A stretch of DNA of 64,000 bases from Barthelona sp. PCE. Its lineage: Eukaryota; Metamonada: BaSk clade. Where the stretch lies: the NCBI GenBank assembly GCA_040285745.1, contig JAUFOR010000008.1, positions 1,984,001 through 2,048,000 of the forward strand, in the 5' to 3' direction. The notes below the pieces were generated by a model, which was not told the origin of the DNA, made no database searches, and saw only the letters and a program-made list of their open reading frames with translations. Shown in pieces: positions 45,226-55,308 of this stretch. A program made the translations under genes and the position numbers. Positions within the stretch are counted from its first letter, which is position 1. Each line of letters starts with the position of its first letter.

Positions 45226-45909
45226 TCACTCTGTAATATTGTTCAATTTGTTCACCATGCGAAGCGCTATTTCCTTGGAGTCAATGATGAGATCAAGAAA
45301 TTGGGTTGAACTTAGCAACAAAATTTCAGGCAAATTACCAACGGAAGAATCACTTAAAATACGTAAATGAACGCCTTTAACAAGCACGTTGTTGGTCATT
45401 TCAGCACTTAAAATGCATCGAACATTTTTTAAATCAGCTTTTTTGTTTTCAACTGGGACAAATGGTAGTTCAATTATTAAATCATCGAATTTTGTATCTG
45501 GTGCCATCAAAATGTTCTCCAAAAGAGTTAGTTCACCTACTAACACATTCCAGCTGCTCAAATTATTTAGCACTTTAATTCGTCTAATTATCTTTAAAAC
45601 CTTTCTAGCATGTAAAATAAGAGCTTGAAACATGCTAAATGAGTGTCTACCTTCACCTAAACTACAATAAACAAGATTTTTATAGATTAAACATACATCT
45701 GATATTGAAGTATTTCGGAAGTCAAATGATAATTGGAATGGTGACTCAATGTCTGTGTTTTCATCCTTTTCTGTGCTCTGATATGAAAAATGGTTCGAAA
45801 CGTTATCTATAATAGCTGAGAAGAACATTTCTATCGTGTTTGCTTGGTCTACAGAGTCTTTTAATATATAATCTTCAAATCCATGCCCATTAAACGCATT
45901 CCCACTCAT
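45226..45909 (-). CDS. Unrecognised protein, 227 aa
   Basis: 227 aa from the ATG at 45909 (MSGNAFNGHGFEDY). An initiator ACCTTTTTCACAG lies upstream with its TCA adenine 20 nt from the ATG; an earlier ATG in that leader is followed at once by TGA. The protein is mixed alpha/beta and acidic at the N-terminus, has a helical region (~88-120, FQALILHARKVLKIIRRIKVL) and no TM or cysteine cluster. I recognise no family. It is divergent from the orphan at 46006 (96 bp between starts). Confidence 0.6.
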   Translation of the reverse strand: MSGNAFNGHGFEDYILKDSVDQANTIEMFFSAIIDNVSNHFSYQSTEKDENTDIESPFQLSFDFRNTSISDVCLIYKNLVYCSLGEGRHSFSMFQALILHARKVLKIIRRIKVLNNLSSWNVLVGELTLLENILMAPDTKFDDLIIELPFVPVENKKADLKNVRCILSAEMTNNVLVKGVHLRILSDSSVGNLPEILLLSSTQFLDLIIDSKEIALRMVNKLNNITE

Positions 45910-46005
45910 CACATTAATAAAATTTCTGTGAAAAAGGTAATATTTCCGTTAACTCATTTTTCTGTTTATACATGTAATTCTGGGCCCTTATTCTATTACT
46001 AAACC

Positions 46006-48867
46006 ATGTCGACAGTAGAGCCATTCAAGCTCCATCGGCTTCTTGAATGTTCAGAGGATGAAATTGTTAGTTTTGCAGTCTATTCCAACACTATTACGAG
46101 AATAATTGCTGTATTTACGCTCAACCACGAGCTTCACTTCCTAATATATGATAACAAACTGCATAAAGTACTCAGGAGCATGATTTGGTACAAATCCAGT
46201 CTTAAATGTGTTGTTGATATGCAATTCAATCAGTTTGGGAACCTACTTATGCTGGTTACATCAGATGCCAGTGTTTATTTGCTCAAAATTGATCCATTCA
46301 TTAAGAATGTTTTTGGTTCAGAAAGCGTATCGAAAGAACTGCAATTTTTAGGATTGTTCTCTGGTATAGACTATGACATAGCCAACGTTTTTACCAACGA
46401 TGATGATTTGTTTAAAGTATCCGTTATCACACATTTTTCAAACCCAAATACCAATGAAATTTCTCACACACAATTCATTCAGAACTCCAAATGCGGCGTG
46501 AATATGGGTTTTTTCCTGTGCAATAATGAGGAATTGTGCTTTTTTGATCTAACAGACCCTTCAAATTTCAGGACTCTTCGCCTACCTTCAGGTTACACGT
46601 TGGAGAATCTTGTAATCTACAATGATATCCCATATGTTTTTCTTGTTGTCAAAAGAAAATCAATATTCTCTTTGCTGAAATTACTAATGTATAATTCAGA
46701 TTCATCGATTGTTCATGGGGATAGGAGGTATAATTTTACAATCATGAATGATGGATTTGAGAAGGAAGATGGTTACCTGGCGTATAACTTTGACACATGG
46801 TGTGGTAAACCTGTTGTTCTGAACTATCAAGGCAATCATTTGATGCAGATACTCGCTATAATGCATGATAATAGCAGCGGAATCATTTCTTTCCTCCCCC
46901 TGATCAGTATTCATGTGCCTGCCAACCAAAAGAATGCAAATTTTATTCTTCTGAAAAATTTCTTTATCATCGTTATGGGACATGCACCCAGCCTTTATAT
47001 TCGCAACAATCAGCGTGAACAGAAGATTAGGAGACTCAAGAGCAACGTTAAAAAAATTCATATACCACTGGCAGTATTTGCTAATTCAAGGTTGAATAGT
47101 AAGAACTTTAGAATTAAAGCATTGCAGACATTGGACATCCGAGCGATGTCTGTTGAGGTGAAGACGATGCATGGGACCAACAACGGTGTATTCGAGTCTG
47201 ATATTATTGTACGAGGCGGAAAATGTTTGTACTTGTTGAAGGCTGACAAAAACTACGGTCTGACGTTCTACAACAATGTACAGGCATTAACCACCGTCGA
47301 TAGGTTTGAAGTTCACCTGGGTAATGAGATAGAGCGGCTACTAAGCTTTAAAATTCACTACACCGAATATCTTTTACGTGTTTTTGAAGAGAGAATGAGC
47401 TTTTATGGTCTGGATAATGTGTGTATTTCGATTTTGGCACGTATTAAAATGGCTGACAAAAAGACAAGAGTTAGAATCCTACATGCTGTCCTAAAAAAAT
47501 TTGCTACATCGTTAGTTTCACATAAACTAAGTAGTGATGCATATCTGCACGTGATTAAGTACCTTGCCGCGTCGAGAAGCGATGCAGTGCCGTTGTTAAG
47601 AGCAGTCTTGCTGAGGGAGAATATCCCCTTTTTATTCGACTATGAAAGCTTATTATCCCCCACGAGGATCCTTGAGAGCGAGAGTATCCCCAAGAGCGTG
47701 CTACATAGCCTCGTATACGAGCATAACAGACTCCCTGCGCCTCTCAACTTCCACGTGAACGAGAAGCTACTGTCTGTCCTGTTACACAACCAAGAAGATT
47801 TCTTTGTCCTCCTCAACCTTGTTCCATTGCGTAAGCTGCTCTCAACGGTTATTTCAAAACAATTTGCGGATTCAAAATTCCATATTTTTGTGAAGAGCTT
47901 CTTTTTTGTGCTTGGATCTCTTTCTGTGGAGCTTCTCCAGCGCCTCAAGACATTCTTGAACCCTAGAGGCGAGTACTTTATGCGCTTGATCACCAGAAAT
48001 CGTACGTTCAGCATACTCAAATCAAGGCCTGCTTCACCATCCCTCATTGATGAACCCGGATGGCAAGACATGAATCTAACCCCTGAGCTTGCCTCAGACC
48101 TATTCATGCTTTCGACAATTGAACTGATTAAAAAGAAGAAACCTGACTACGAACAGGAGTTGAAGTTGGCAACCGAATTTAGCACTATTATTAAGGACAA
48201 CTCGACACTGTGGCATGTGGATCGGGTGTACAGGTACTGCATAGATGCTAATCTTTACATAGTGGGTGCCATGGTGTTGTTCTGTGTTGGTGAGCTTCAT
48301 AGTGCATATGAATGTTTATTAGCTTCACCGTTAAAGAACGAACATACACGATTTTTTGAGATCCTACTGAATGAATTCTCCACTTCAACCGATTTTAAAT
48401 TGATTTCAATTATCCTGATTGATTTCCAATCAAAGTTCGGTGTGTTCCCTTTGTTGGTCAACTATATTGTCAGAAACTTATCACGTTTGTCGAAGTATCT
48501 AATCCCCTTGTTGCGCAAGAACAATTTATTAAAAGATTATGATCCTGCAATGAAATACAAACTGATCAGAAGTTATATTAAAGATCAGAATAGAAAGAGT
48601 GGTCTATATTTCAACAACGCACTTGAAAAAATCAAGTTTACACTATCTCAGAAACGTATTCCAAAACATTTCGAAGTAAGACGTACAAAAACAAATGAAC
48701 GTGATTTTTATTCGTTTACATGTGAGCACCAAATTGATAAACATGAATACCTGGTTGCTGTGAGCGGGATTACAAACGATTTAGTAGTCAACAACTTTAT
48801 GAACGATGCCTTCATAGGAAGTGCATGTCCACATTGTGTGATGGATCGAGTTTCAAGAAGTAAATAG
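46006..48867 (+). CDS. Large orphan, possible beta-propeller plus alpha-solenoid
   Basis: 953 aa. Residues ~1-420 look beta-rich, with repeating short hydrophobic strands. Residues ~440-880 are largely helical with many Leu/Phe-rich helices. Near the C-terminus are spaced Cys/His residues: FTCEHQIDKHEYL and SACPHCVMDRV, possibly a degenerate zinc knuckle. A propeller, then solenoid, then zinc end is the layout of VPS8, VPS18, VPS3 and other tethering proteins, but no signature string identifies one of them, so this is only a structural guess. Coding quality is good over its whole length. Its ATG follows a cccttattctattac pyrimidine-rich stretch. Confidence 0.6.
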   Translation: MSTVEPFKLHRLLECSEDEIVSFAVYSNTITRIIAVFTLNHELHFLIYDNKLHKVLRSMIWYKSSLKCVVDMQFNQFGNLLMLVTSDASVYLLKIDPFIKNVFGSESVSKELQFLGLFSGIDYDIANVFTNDDDLFKVSVITHFSNPNTNEISHTQFIQNSKCGVNMGFFLCNNEELCFFDLTDPSNFRTLRLPSGYTLENLVIYNDIPYVFLVVKRKSIFSLLKLLMYNSDSSIVHGDRRYNFTIMNDGFEKEDGYLAYNFDTWCGKPVVLNYQGNHLMQILAIMHDNSSGIISFLPLISIHVPANQKNANFILLKNFFIIVMGHAPSLYIRNNQREQKIRRLKSNVKKIHIPLAVFANSRLNSKNFRIKALQTLDIRAMSVEVKTMHGTNNGVFESDIIVRGGKCLYLLKADKNYGLTFYNNVQALTTVDRFEVHLGNEIERLLSFKIHYTEYLLRVFEERMSFYGLDNVCISILARIKMADKKTRVRILHAVLKKFATSLVSHKLSSDAYLHVIKYLAASRSDAVPLLRAVLLRENIPFLFDYESLLSPTRILESESIPKSVLHSLVYEHNRLPAPLNFHVNEKLLSVLLHNQEDFFVLLNLVPLRKLLSTVISKQFADSKFHIFVKSFFFVLGSLSVELLQRLKTFLNPRGEYFMRLITRNRTFSILKSRPASPSLIDEPGWQDMNLTPELASDLFMLSTIELIKKKKPDYEQELKLATEFSTIIKDNSTLWHVDRVYRYCIDANLYIVGAMVLFCVGELHSAYECLLASPLKNEHTRFFEILLNEFSTSTDFKLISIILIDFQSKFGVFPLLVNYIVRNLSRLSKYLIPLLRKNNLLKDYDPAMKYKLIRSYIKDQNRKSGLYFNNALEKIKFTLSQKRIPKHFEVRRTKTNERDFYSFTCEHQIDKHEYLVAVSGITNDLVVNNFMNDAFIGSACPHCVMDRVSRSK

Positions 48868-48990
48868 CATATTATAAATACCACATATCAACCTTTTTCG
48901 TGGTTTAACTCCATAAAGTAAAAACACTGATTTCTTGTTTTCTGTTTTCTATTCTTCTTTGATCACTAAAAACACCGTTTTCACACTTAA

Positions 48991-50916
48991 ATGCAGACTA
49001 CAGTTCAGGGAAACGAACAGAAAGCTGCAGAGCAAGAGAAAGAATTGCAAAAAATTGAGCAAAGCACTTCAAACACAGAGTTTGGTAATAACATCATCAG
49101 TGTTGAAAGTGACTCCGATGACGATGCTCCAACAAATACCGTAGGAGCTGTTCCCACAGAATGGTATCAGGATTATGAACATATTGGTTACGATATCAGT
49201 GGTAAGCCTATCCAGAGGCCGCCACAACGTGACGACATACAGAAATTCCTGGATATACAGAGTGGAAAGGCATTCCGATTGGTTCGCGATGAAGTTGAAC
49301 AAAAAGACGTTGAACTCAGTCGTGATGATATTGATTTCCTCAAGAGGGCACAGAAAGGCCAGTATCCCAAGGGTTTCAAGGAATCCGAGTACAATTTCGA
49401 TTTATTGGGTGATAAAATGGTTACTTCTCTATCACGTGCACCTTTATCGAAGCGTAGTTTTGAGAAGGGTCGTTCCGAGTACCATGAGACAAAGAGAATC
49501 ATGAAGGCGATGAAGGACGGACGTTTCTTCCTTCCTGAACCAACTAGACCTCCGCAGTACGATGAAATTCTCATTTGGGATGACACTAAGCCAAACCCAC
49601 GCACCCGCAAGATCCTCCCTGCCCCCAAGCCACCACTTCCGGACACACACGAAAGCTACAATCCACCGGATGAGTACCTCCCAACTCCAGAGGAATTGGA
49701 GAAGTGGAAATACCTTGATCCTGACAAGAGGCCGCTCAACTTTATTCCACGTAGATACACATCGCTCCTTGATGTTCCTATGTATCTGCCGTTCATTGAG
49801 GAGCGGTATCAGAGATGCCTTGATCTGTATCTGTGTACTAGAGTCAAGAGACGTGTGCTTCCGAACTTGGTTGAAGAACTAATGCCTGATTTACCCAAGC
49901 CTTCCCAGTTGCGCCCATTCCCTCTCCGACTGGCACACCCAATTGCAAAGCACGAGGCATTGGTGAGGACGGTTTCATTCCACTCCAGTGGAAAGTACGT
50001 TGCCACCGCCGACAACGAGGGTACATTCATGGTGTCATGTGTTCGTAGCGGCCGCCAGCTGTTTGTGACTTCGTTCGATGAGGCCATTGCCCATATTGAA
50101 TGGAATCCGCTGGGTGATCTCTTTATGATTGGTGTTGCCCACGGCAAGACAGTCAGTTTGATCAAGCCAACGGTGGGCTACTCCTCCTTAGAGACGAACC
50201 CTGAGCTCTTCAAGGGCGCCAAGCTCAACTCCACGTGGTCCATAGATGACGAGGATGATATCGTTGTTGAGATTACGCATCGTGCCCCTGTTAAACAGAT
50301 TAGGTGGCATTATAAGGGAGACTATCTTGCTGTGCTATTGCATAAGGTAAACAAGAACCCTGTTGTCTTCCACCACCTTTCCAGCGGTAGATCTCAGAAC
50401 CCCTTCGATAAAATCCCAGGTATGCTGGAGGCTATAGCATTCCACCCATCCAGGCCTGAGTTCTTCGTAGCAAACAGGCAGCACGTCTACCACTTTGACC
50501 TTGAACAGCAGAGAGTTATTAGAAAACTCAAGACTGGCTGCACATGGATTTCAGACATTAACGTTCATCCATCAGGTGCACAGTTGCTTGTCAGTACATT
50601 TGACAAGCAGGTGCAGTGGTTCGAGATTGATATACAAGTGCTTCCATATAAGTCTCTCAGGCAACACAAAAAACCTGTGCGTGGTGCTCAGTTCCACCCC
50701 CAATATCCTCTGTTTTCTTCGTGTGATGACTCAGGTATCATCCAAGTGTTCCACGGTAAAGTTTTCAATGATGGTATCAAGAACTCGCTCATTGTACCCG
50801 TTAAGGTTTTGAAAACACCGGAGAATTCTCCTTGCACATGTTTAAGCTGGCACCCCATTCAACCTTGGGTTGCTGTTGGTGCTGCTGATGGTTGCTGTTA
50901 CTTATTCACACATTAA
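48991..50916 (+). CDS. BOP1: Ribosome biogenesis WD40 protein BOP1/Erb1
   Basis: 641 aa. After an acidic N-terminus, residues ~50-290 are the BOP1NT domain: WYQDYEHIGYDISGKPIQRP, EVELSRDDIDFLKRAQKGQYP-like, HETKRIMKAMKDGRF, YDEILIWDDT, YNPPDEYLPTPEEL and FIPRRYTSLLDVPMY. A seven-bladed WD40 propeller occupies ~310-641 (for example LVRTVSFHSSGKYVATADNEG, PVRGAQFHPQYPLFSSCDDSG). Erb1/BOP1 works with Ytm1 and Nop7 (PeBoW) on 27S pre-rRNA in the nucleolus. Human BOP1 is longer (746 aa), chiefly in the acidic N-terminal tail. An accgttttcacac stretch ends about 10 nt before the ATG. It converges on the next gene with 4 bp between stops. Confidence 0.93.
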   Translation: MQTTVQGNEQKAAEQEKELQKIEQSTSNTEFGNNIISVESDSDDDAPTNTVGAVPTEWYQDYEHIGYDISGKPIQRPPQRDDIQKFLDIQSGKAFRLVRDEVEQKDVELSRDDIDFLKRAQKGQYPKGFKESEYNFDLLGDKMVTSLSRAPLSKRSFEKGRSEYHETKRIMKAMKDGRFFLPEPTRPPQYDEILIWDDTKPNPRTRKILPAPKPPLPDTHESYNPPDEYLPTPEELEKWKYLDPDKRPLNFIPRRYTSLLDVPMYLPFIEERYQRCLDLYLCTRVKRRVLPNLVEELMPDLPKPSQLRPFPLRLAHPIAKHEALVRTVSFHSSGKYVATADNEGTFMVSCVRSGRQLFVTSFDEAIAHIEWNPLGDLFMIGVAHGKTVSLIKPTVGYSSLETNPELFKGAKLNSTWSIDDEDDIVVEITHRAPVKQIRWHYKGDYLAVLLHKVNKNPVVFHHLSSGRSQNPFDKIPGMLEAIAFHPSRPEFFVANRQHVYHFDLEQQRVIRKLKTGCTWISDINVHPSGAQLLVSTFDKQVQWFEIDIQVLPYKSLRQHKKPVRGAQFHPQYPLFSSCDDSGIIQVFHGKVFNDGIKNSLIVPVKVLKTPENSPCTCLSWHPIQPWVAVGAADGCCYLFTH

Positions 50917-50920
50917 GCGT

Positions 50921-52876
50921 TTACATTTTTTTTGACTTATGATGGTCAATTCGAATAAATCGAGATTCTTGGAGGAAATCACTAACAAAGAACAGTCTTT
51001 CAGAGAACAATTCTCTTCCATTAAATATATGACGGATGAAACAACGCGAGTCCTTTTCATACTGAATTGTGCAAATAGCCCCCTCATTGTTAAATTCATA
51101 AGGAGATGATGCTGTACCACACATCTCCGTTGGAAGATCTACCTCCTCAATAAGTTCCATTGTTATATCTTCAACAAGAAATGCACTGACCTTGTCAACC
51201 AAAAGGGTTGGTGTTGGAAATGCCTGCACAGCTATATACTTTGAACTCTCTGTAATAACAGTGCTATTGAATATCCCTTCACCAAAACAGCCCATTTTCA
51301 AGTGATACTTTGATCGGCTACTTCCTACAAGATATGAAAAAATGGAACTGTCGCTTTCACAAAACTTGACTGCAGTGAATTCTAAATCCAATCGAACACT
51401 GAGAACGTACTCTCCACCAACCAACTTAAATTGTAAAATACAATTTTGTGCAGAGATATTGATAACTCTATCATAAACACAAACATTTTCAATTGGTGTT
51501 GAATTATCAAAAATCTTTCCGTTAATCATTATCTTTTCCGTCAGGGAACATTGCGACACGGTGACACATTCATCAAAATGCATGATAATATCAAATGCTT
51601 CGAAATTAACCGACTTGCTTTCATTCTCAAATACTTCACAGAAGGTACCATAAGTCATTTTATCGTCACATATACCAAAACGTATTGTCCTTTCGATTGT
51701 TCTATGAATGAAATCCAGTTCAACATTGCAGTTATGTCCAAATACTGAGAAACACACTTTATCCTTCAAATCAAAACAACATATACACTTTGGAAACTCG
51801 AAATAGATGAAGTTGTCTTGGTATCTGAATCGAGAAAGGTGATTTGTAAAGAACATTAATGAAGAAATAGGTATAGGTTTGTACATTTTCATCGTCTGGT
51901 TCTCAATGCAGCACACATTCTCGTCAAACACCTCACAAAGGTCAGCTTCCTCCAAATTTTCCACCTGCTGTTTGGAAACTGGTAATGCCATTGGGAAAGA
52001 CCATTTTTTTAACTCACTGACACCTCCACTCTTTGAAAACACTAAAATTTCACCGTTGCTACCATTAAGCCACACTGTCTTCTGCATGTCGGTCCATGCA
52101 GCGATGATAACCCACTGCGGGTCAATGCGAAACTTGTCCGTGATTCCGAATTCCTCAAAAACATTAATATCCTCACCTGTTGCAATACATACCAAAGAAA
52201 ATTCAGTAATCGACTTGAATCTAAACTTAAAACATGAAATCCAATCAGGCGCATTCAATACTGTTGTTGAATGAGGTCCATACTGAGGACAAGAAATCAA
52301 ACACTGTTCAATACTCTTTCCATTGTACAAGTCTTCGAATGAATCCCTTAAGATGAACCCAAAATCCTTTGTGGACAGTGACATAACAACTATCCCAGAG
52401 GTGGAGTCCAGCATATGGCTGTTCACTTTCAAGGTATAATCTTCATCTAAAAGGCGAACAAGTTCATTTTCCACATGATACAGGTATAATCCAGGCTTTG
52501 CATCCCATATCCAAATATTTCTGGTTGCAATTCTCATCTCTGCCTTTTTAAACTTCTTAACATCTGGAAAAAAACTCATTGGAAAAACGTGCTCGAACAT
52601 CAGCCTCATCTTTATATCACTTACAAACATCTGGATCTCATAGAACTTCACAGTTCGCTCCTCAACAGTATAGCAAAAATGATCATCATGATGATTGAAT
52701 AAAAAATAATTACCATCATTACACGTGGTTACCTTATTCAAAAAGAAACATGGGTGTTCAAACCATGGAACAGATGATTCAACCTGAACAGAACAACTAT
52801 CAACACCCTGAGCTACATAAGCCCCTTTCACTGAATGCACAATAATACCATCATCAAACAGTTGTCTTCGTGGCAT
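50921..52876 (-). CDS. Unrecognised beta-rich protein, 651 aa
   Basis: 651 aa from the ATG at 52876 (MPRRQLFDDG); an in-frame extension starts with TTG and is not used here. Composition is rich in Phe, Cys and Val with repeated short strands, for example FHNVVERTVKFYEIQ-like and VSLVCIATGEDINVFEEFG, suggesting one or two beta-propellers without WD signatures. There is no TM helix and no clear catalytic motif. It ends with a basic tail (RIDHHKSKKM). No family recognised. The gene is complete and its codons resemble those of neighbours. Confidence 0.6.
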   Translation of the reverse strand: MPRRQLFDDGIIVHSVKGAYVAQGVDSCSVQVESSVPWFEHPCFFLNKVTTCNDGNYFLFNHHDDHFCYTVEERTVKFYEIQMFVSDIKMRLMFEHVFPMSFFPDVKKFKKAEMRIATRNIWIWDAKPGLYLYHVENELVRLLDEDYTLKVNSHMLDSTSGIVVMSLSTKDFGFILRDSFEDLYNGKSIEQCLISCPQYGPHSTTVLNAPDWISCFKFRFKSITEFSLVCIATGEDINVFEEFGITDKFRIDPQWVIIAAWTDMQKTVWLNGSNGEILVFSKSGGVSELKKWSFPMALPVSKQQVENLEEADLCEVFDENVCCIENQTMKMYKPIPISSLMFFTNHLSRFRYQDNFIYFEFPKCICCFDLKDKVCFSVFGHNCNVELDFIHRTIERTIRFGICDDKMTYGTFCEVFENESKSVNFEAFDIIMHFDECVTVSQCSLTEKIMINGKIFDNSTPIENVCVYDRVINISAQNCILQFKLVGGEYVLSVRLDLEFTAVKFCESDSSIFSYLVGSSRSKYHLKMGCFGEGIFNSTVITESSKYIAVQAFPTPTLLVDKVSAFLVEDITMELIEEVDLPTEMCGTASSPYEFNNEGAICTIQYEKDSRCFIRHIFNGRELFSERLFFVSDFLQESRFIRIDHHKSKKM

Positions 52877-53156
52877 GTTCAACAAAAATCAACCAAAAAA
52901 TTTGAAAAATGACTGAAAAAGGAGAGTAAATAGAAAACAATGCCTGAATTATGAAATGTTAGTCCCTAGTCTTTCAAACCCAAACATATACTAGATTAGA
53001 CCAGTTAATACATATAAATAACTTGTACAGACTACTTACAACTTTTTTTAAAAGTCAGGCAGATTTTTCCACCCTTATTTTTCATATAAATTTATGGAAT
53101 CATCATATAGCTAGTTAATATGGTACTTTTATTTTATTTAGATATGCATAAAAGCA

Positions 53157-55169
53157 CTACTCTGATTTGATTTCAAAAGCATCAAAACCTGTGCTATCAT
53201 GGTTCAATGTCGTGTACCATGGAACTTTTTCTCTCTGAACCTGTTCAGGAACCTTCTCCATCACAGAATCCAAGTTATCTATCAATATCTGTCGATTAAT
53301 GTCCCAATTCGGCTTGTGACGCTCCAAAACCAGTACAGTTTCGAAGTGTGTGGTGTGTGGGAACATATCAACACAATAAACCTGTGTGGGAAAGAAAGGA
53401 GCACCTTGATACGAATTGCTCTTTGCTCTTGCGAAGTTGGGGAGCACATTCTTCAGGCTATCCGGACCGCAGCAAATATAGATAAGTTTATCAATAGGTA
53501 GTTGGCGAATCGCCTTTACCAGCTTGGCACCTACACCAGCACGCGGTGGGTCGATGATTGCCACAATATCGCTATTACCTGCAATGGACTGCAATACCCT
53601 GCCCTTCACAGACTCACATGGTGCAGCAAGATACTGACACTTATCACCGAATGGGAATTTCGTCTTGTTGATTTCGCATGTTTTGATTGCGTGAGGGTCT
53701 ATATCGACACCAAAAACAGCGTGGATCTTCTCAGGGTCGCTTTCATACAATCTAGAAGCGAGTAACAGACCCACAACACCTGATCCGCAACAGATGTCGA
53801 GGATCGTCGTTGGCTTGTCTTTGGTAACAATCAGGGACATTACGCTGTCAAAGAGAAGCTCAGATGCCTTAACATTAACCTGGAAGAAAGATCGGGGATC
53901 AACAGTGAAAGGAAATCCAAACAACGACTTTGTGAGTTCCGGAAAGTGCGGTTTGTGCATAACAAAAACATCACTATCGCGACAAACGTCATCATAACCA
54001 ACAGCTGCCAACCCAAGAATGCTTTCTGGAACATCAACTGTGAAGAAAGACAATAACGCCTCGTCAAACGCAGGGATATCTGAGATCTCGGCTAAATCTA
54101 AGCTAAACATGATTGCAATACCCTGGTCGTACTTATGCATGACTAGATTGGACATACACCCGCTTTTACCTGCTGGATTATATTTTGCAGGTTGTGGCGT
54201 GAACTTTCCAAGCCAATTATTAATCAGTTCCGCGTAAAACACAAACGAGGGGTCAATAATCTGTGAGAAATGACACGGATAAACTTTACCGGCGTTCATA
54301 AAACCAAAACCTGTTGACCCATCCTCGAATTCTCCGAAACTCAGATCAACCTTGTTACGATACTGTGATCTGCTGTTCTCTGGGGCGGGAAGGCATCCTC
54401 CAAATCGCATAGGAAGAAGACCTGCCTTGTACGACAAGGGGTGAAGACCCCCTTCAATGTTATCAAGCGAGCATTCAATTGGATGAAAGTACTCCGCAGT
54501 GGGTACAATGTATGGTGTGTCTGACAAAAACGTGCACATGTTCAACGTACGACGCAATTGTTTATCCATAAAGGGTTTGAATCCCTTGTAATTGGTTTTG
54601 GCAACACTCCTGAGTGCTACAGCCAGAATATCACATGCATAGTCGGCCTTTAAAACAACCTGCTCATCATATGGTAAGAATGCAAGTGGAGTAGTTCCCA
54701 ATGCAAGAGAGGGCAAAAATCGAGGAATCAACTTGTCATTCAAGCCAGAAGCCTCCTTCCAAAACTTGAGGGAGCTTCGCGAAAGGGTGGCCTTCATGCG
54801 CAAAGGAACCAAATCATCATCCTCATTTCTTGAAGATTTTGCTCTTCGAATCATTATTTCACAATCACACTCGCTCAGGCGCTCGGCACTCTTGTATGTA
54901 TCGACAAACTGCTGTCTTTCCTCCTCTGAATTGAAATCAACAACTGCAAAATTTTCACTTGCAACAAGTTTAACCTTTTTGCATACTATACCAACTTGTT
55001 CGGTGATGATATCGGTTATAGTAGCGACCTTCAGGTTCTGAAGACCTCCTCCCTTAATCTTAAGTGAATACTTTTTCTCAATTTTCATTTCCCGAACCTC
55101 GAATGCAAATGGCACCGGTATCGCTTCGGCTGCAGCTCTGCCGTAATGAATAATATCACAATAATCCAT
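53157..55169 (-). CDS. tRNA (uracil-5-)-methyltransferase, TRMT2/TrmA-like
   Basis: 670 aa from the ATG at 55169 (MDYCDIIHYG). Residues ~55-115 may form an RRM-like fold (LQNLKVATITDIITEQ, VVDFNSEEERQQFVDTY), as in TRMT2A. The C-terminal half is an m5U methyltransferase of the TrmA/RumA family: SAM site ILDICCGSGVVGLLLAS near 445-461, IIDPPRAGVG near 540-549, catalytic-cysteine region LIYICCGPDSL (usually YVSCNP) and FPHTTHFETVLVLE at the end with the general-base Glu. TRMT2A makes m5U54 in cytosolic tRNA T-loops. The Asn of SCNP is replaced by Gly, which is tolerated in some members. The N-terminal TRAM-like region is not obvious. Confidence 0.87.
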   Translation of the reverse strand: MDYCDIIHYGRAAAEAIPVPFAFEVREMKIEKKYSLKIKGGGLQNLKVATITDIITEQVGIVCKKVKLVASENFAVVDFNSEEERQQFVDTYKSAERLSECDCEIMIRRAKSSRNEDDDLVPLRMKATLSRSSLKFWKEASGLNDKLIPRFLPSLALGTTPLAFLPYDEQVVLKADYACDILAVALRSVAKTNYKGFKPFMDKQLRRTLNMCTFLSDTPYIVPTAEYFHPIECSLDNIEGGLHPLSYKAGLLPMRFGGCLPAPENSRSQYRNKVDLSFGEFEDGSTGFGFMNAGKVYPCHFSQIIDPSFVFYAELINNWLGKFTPQPAKYNPAGKSGCMSNLVMHKYDQGIAIMFSLDLAEISDIPAFDEALLSFFTVDVPESILGLAAVGYDDVCRDSDVFVMHKPHFPELTKSLFGFPFTVDPRSFFQVNVKASELLFDSVMSLIVTKDKPTTILDICCGSGVVGLLLASRLYESDPEKIHAVFGVDIDPHAIKTCEINKTKFPFGDKCQYLAAPCESVKGRVLQSIAGNSDIVAIIDPPRAGVGAKLVKAIRQLPIDKLIYICCGPDSLKNVLPNFARAKSNSYQGAPFFPTQVYCVDMFPHTTHFETVLVLERHKPNWDINRQILIDNLDSVMEKVPEQVQREKVPWYTTLNHDSTGFDAFEIKSE

Positions 55170-55308
55170 AAATAAACAAATAGTAATGAAATAAGTGAAA
55201 TACACAAAAACACACAATAAAATGATTACATAATCTTTAAATTTTACAAGGTCACAAAAAAATCATTTAGTAACGTATAAACCTCACAAATAAGACTAAA
55301 AAAAAAGA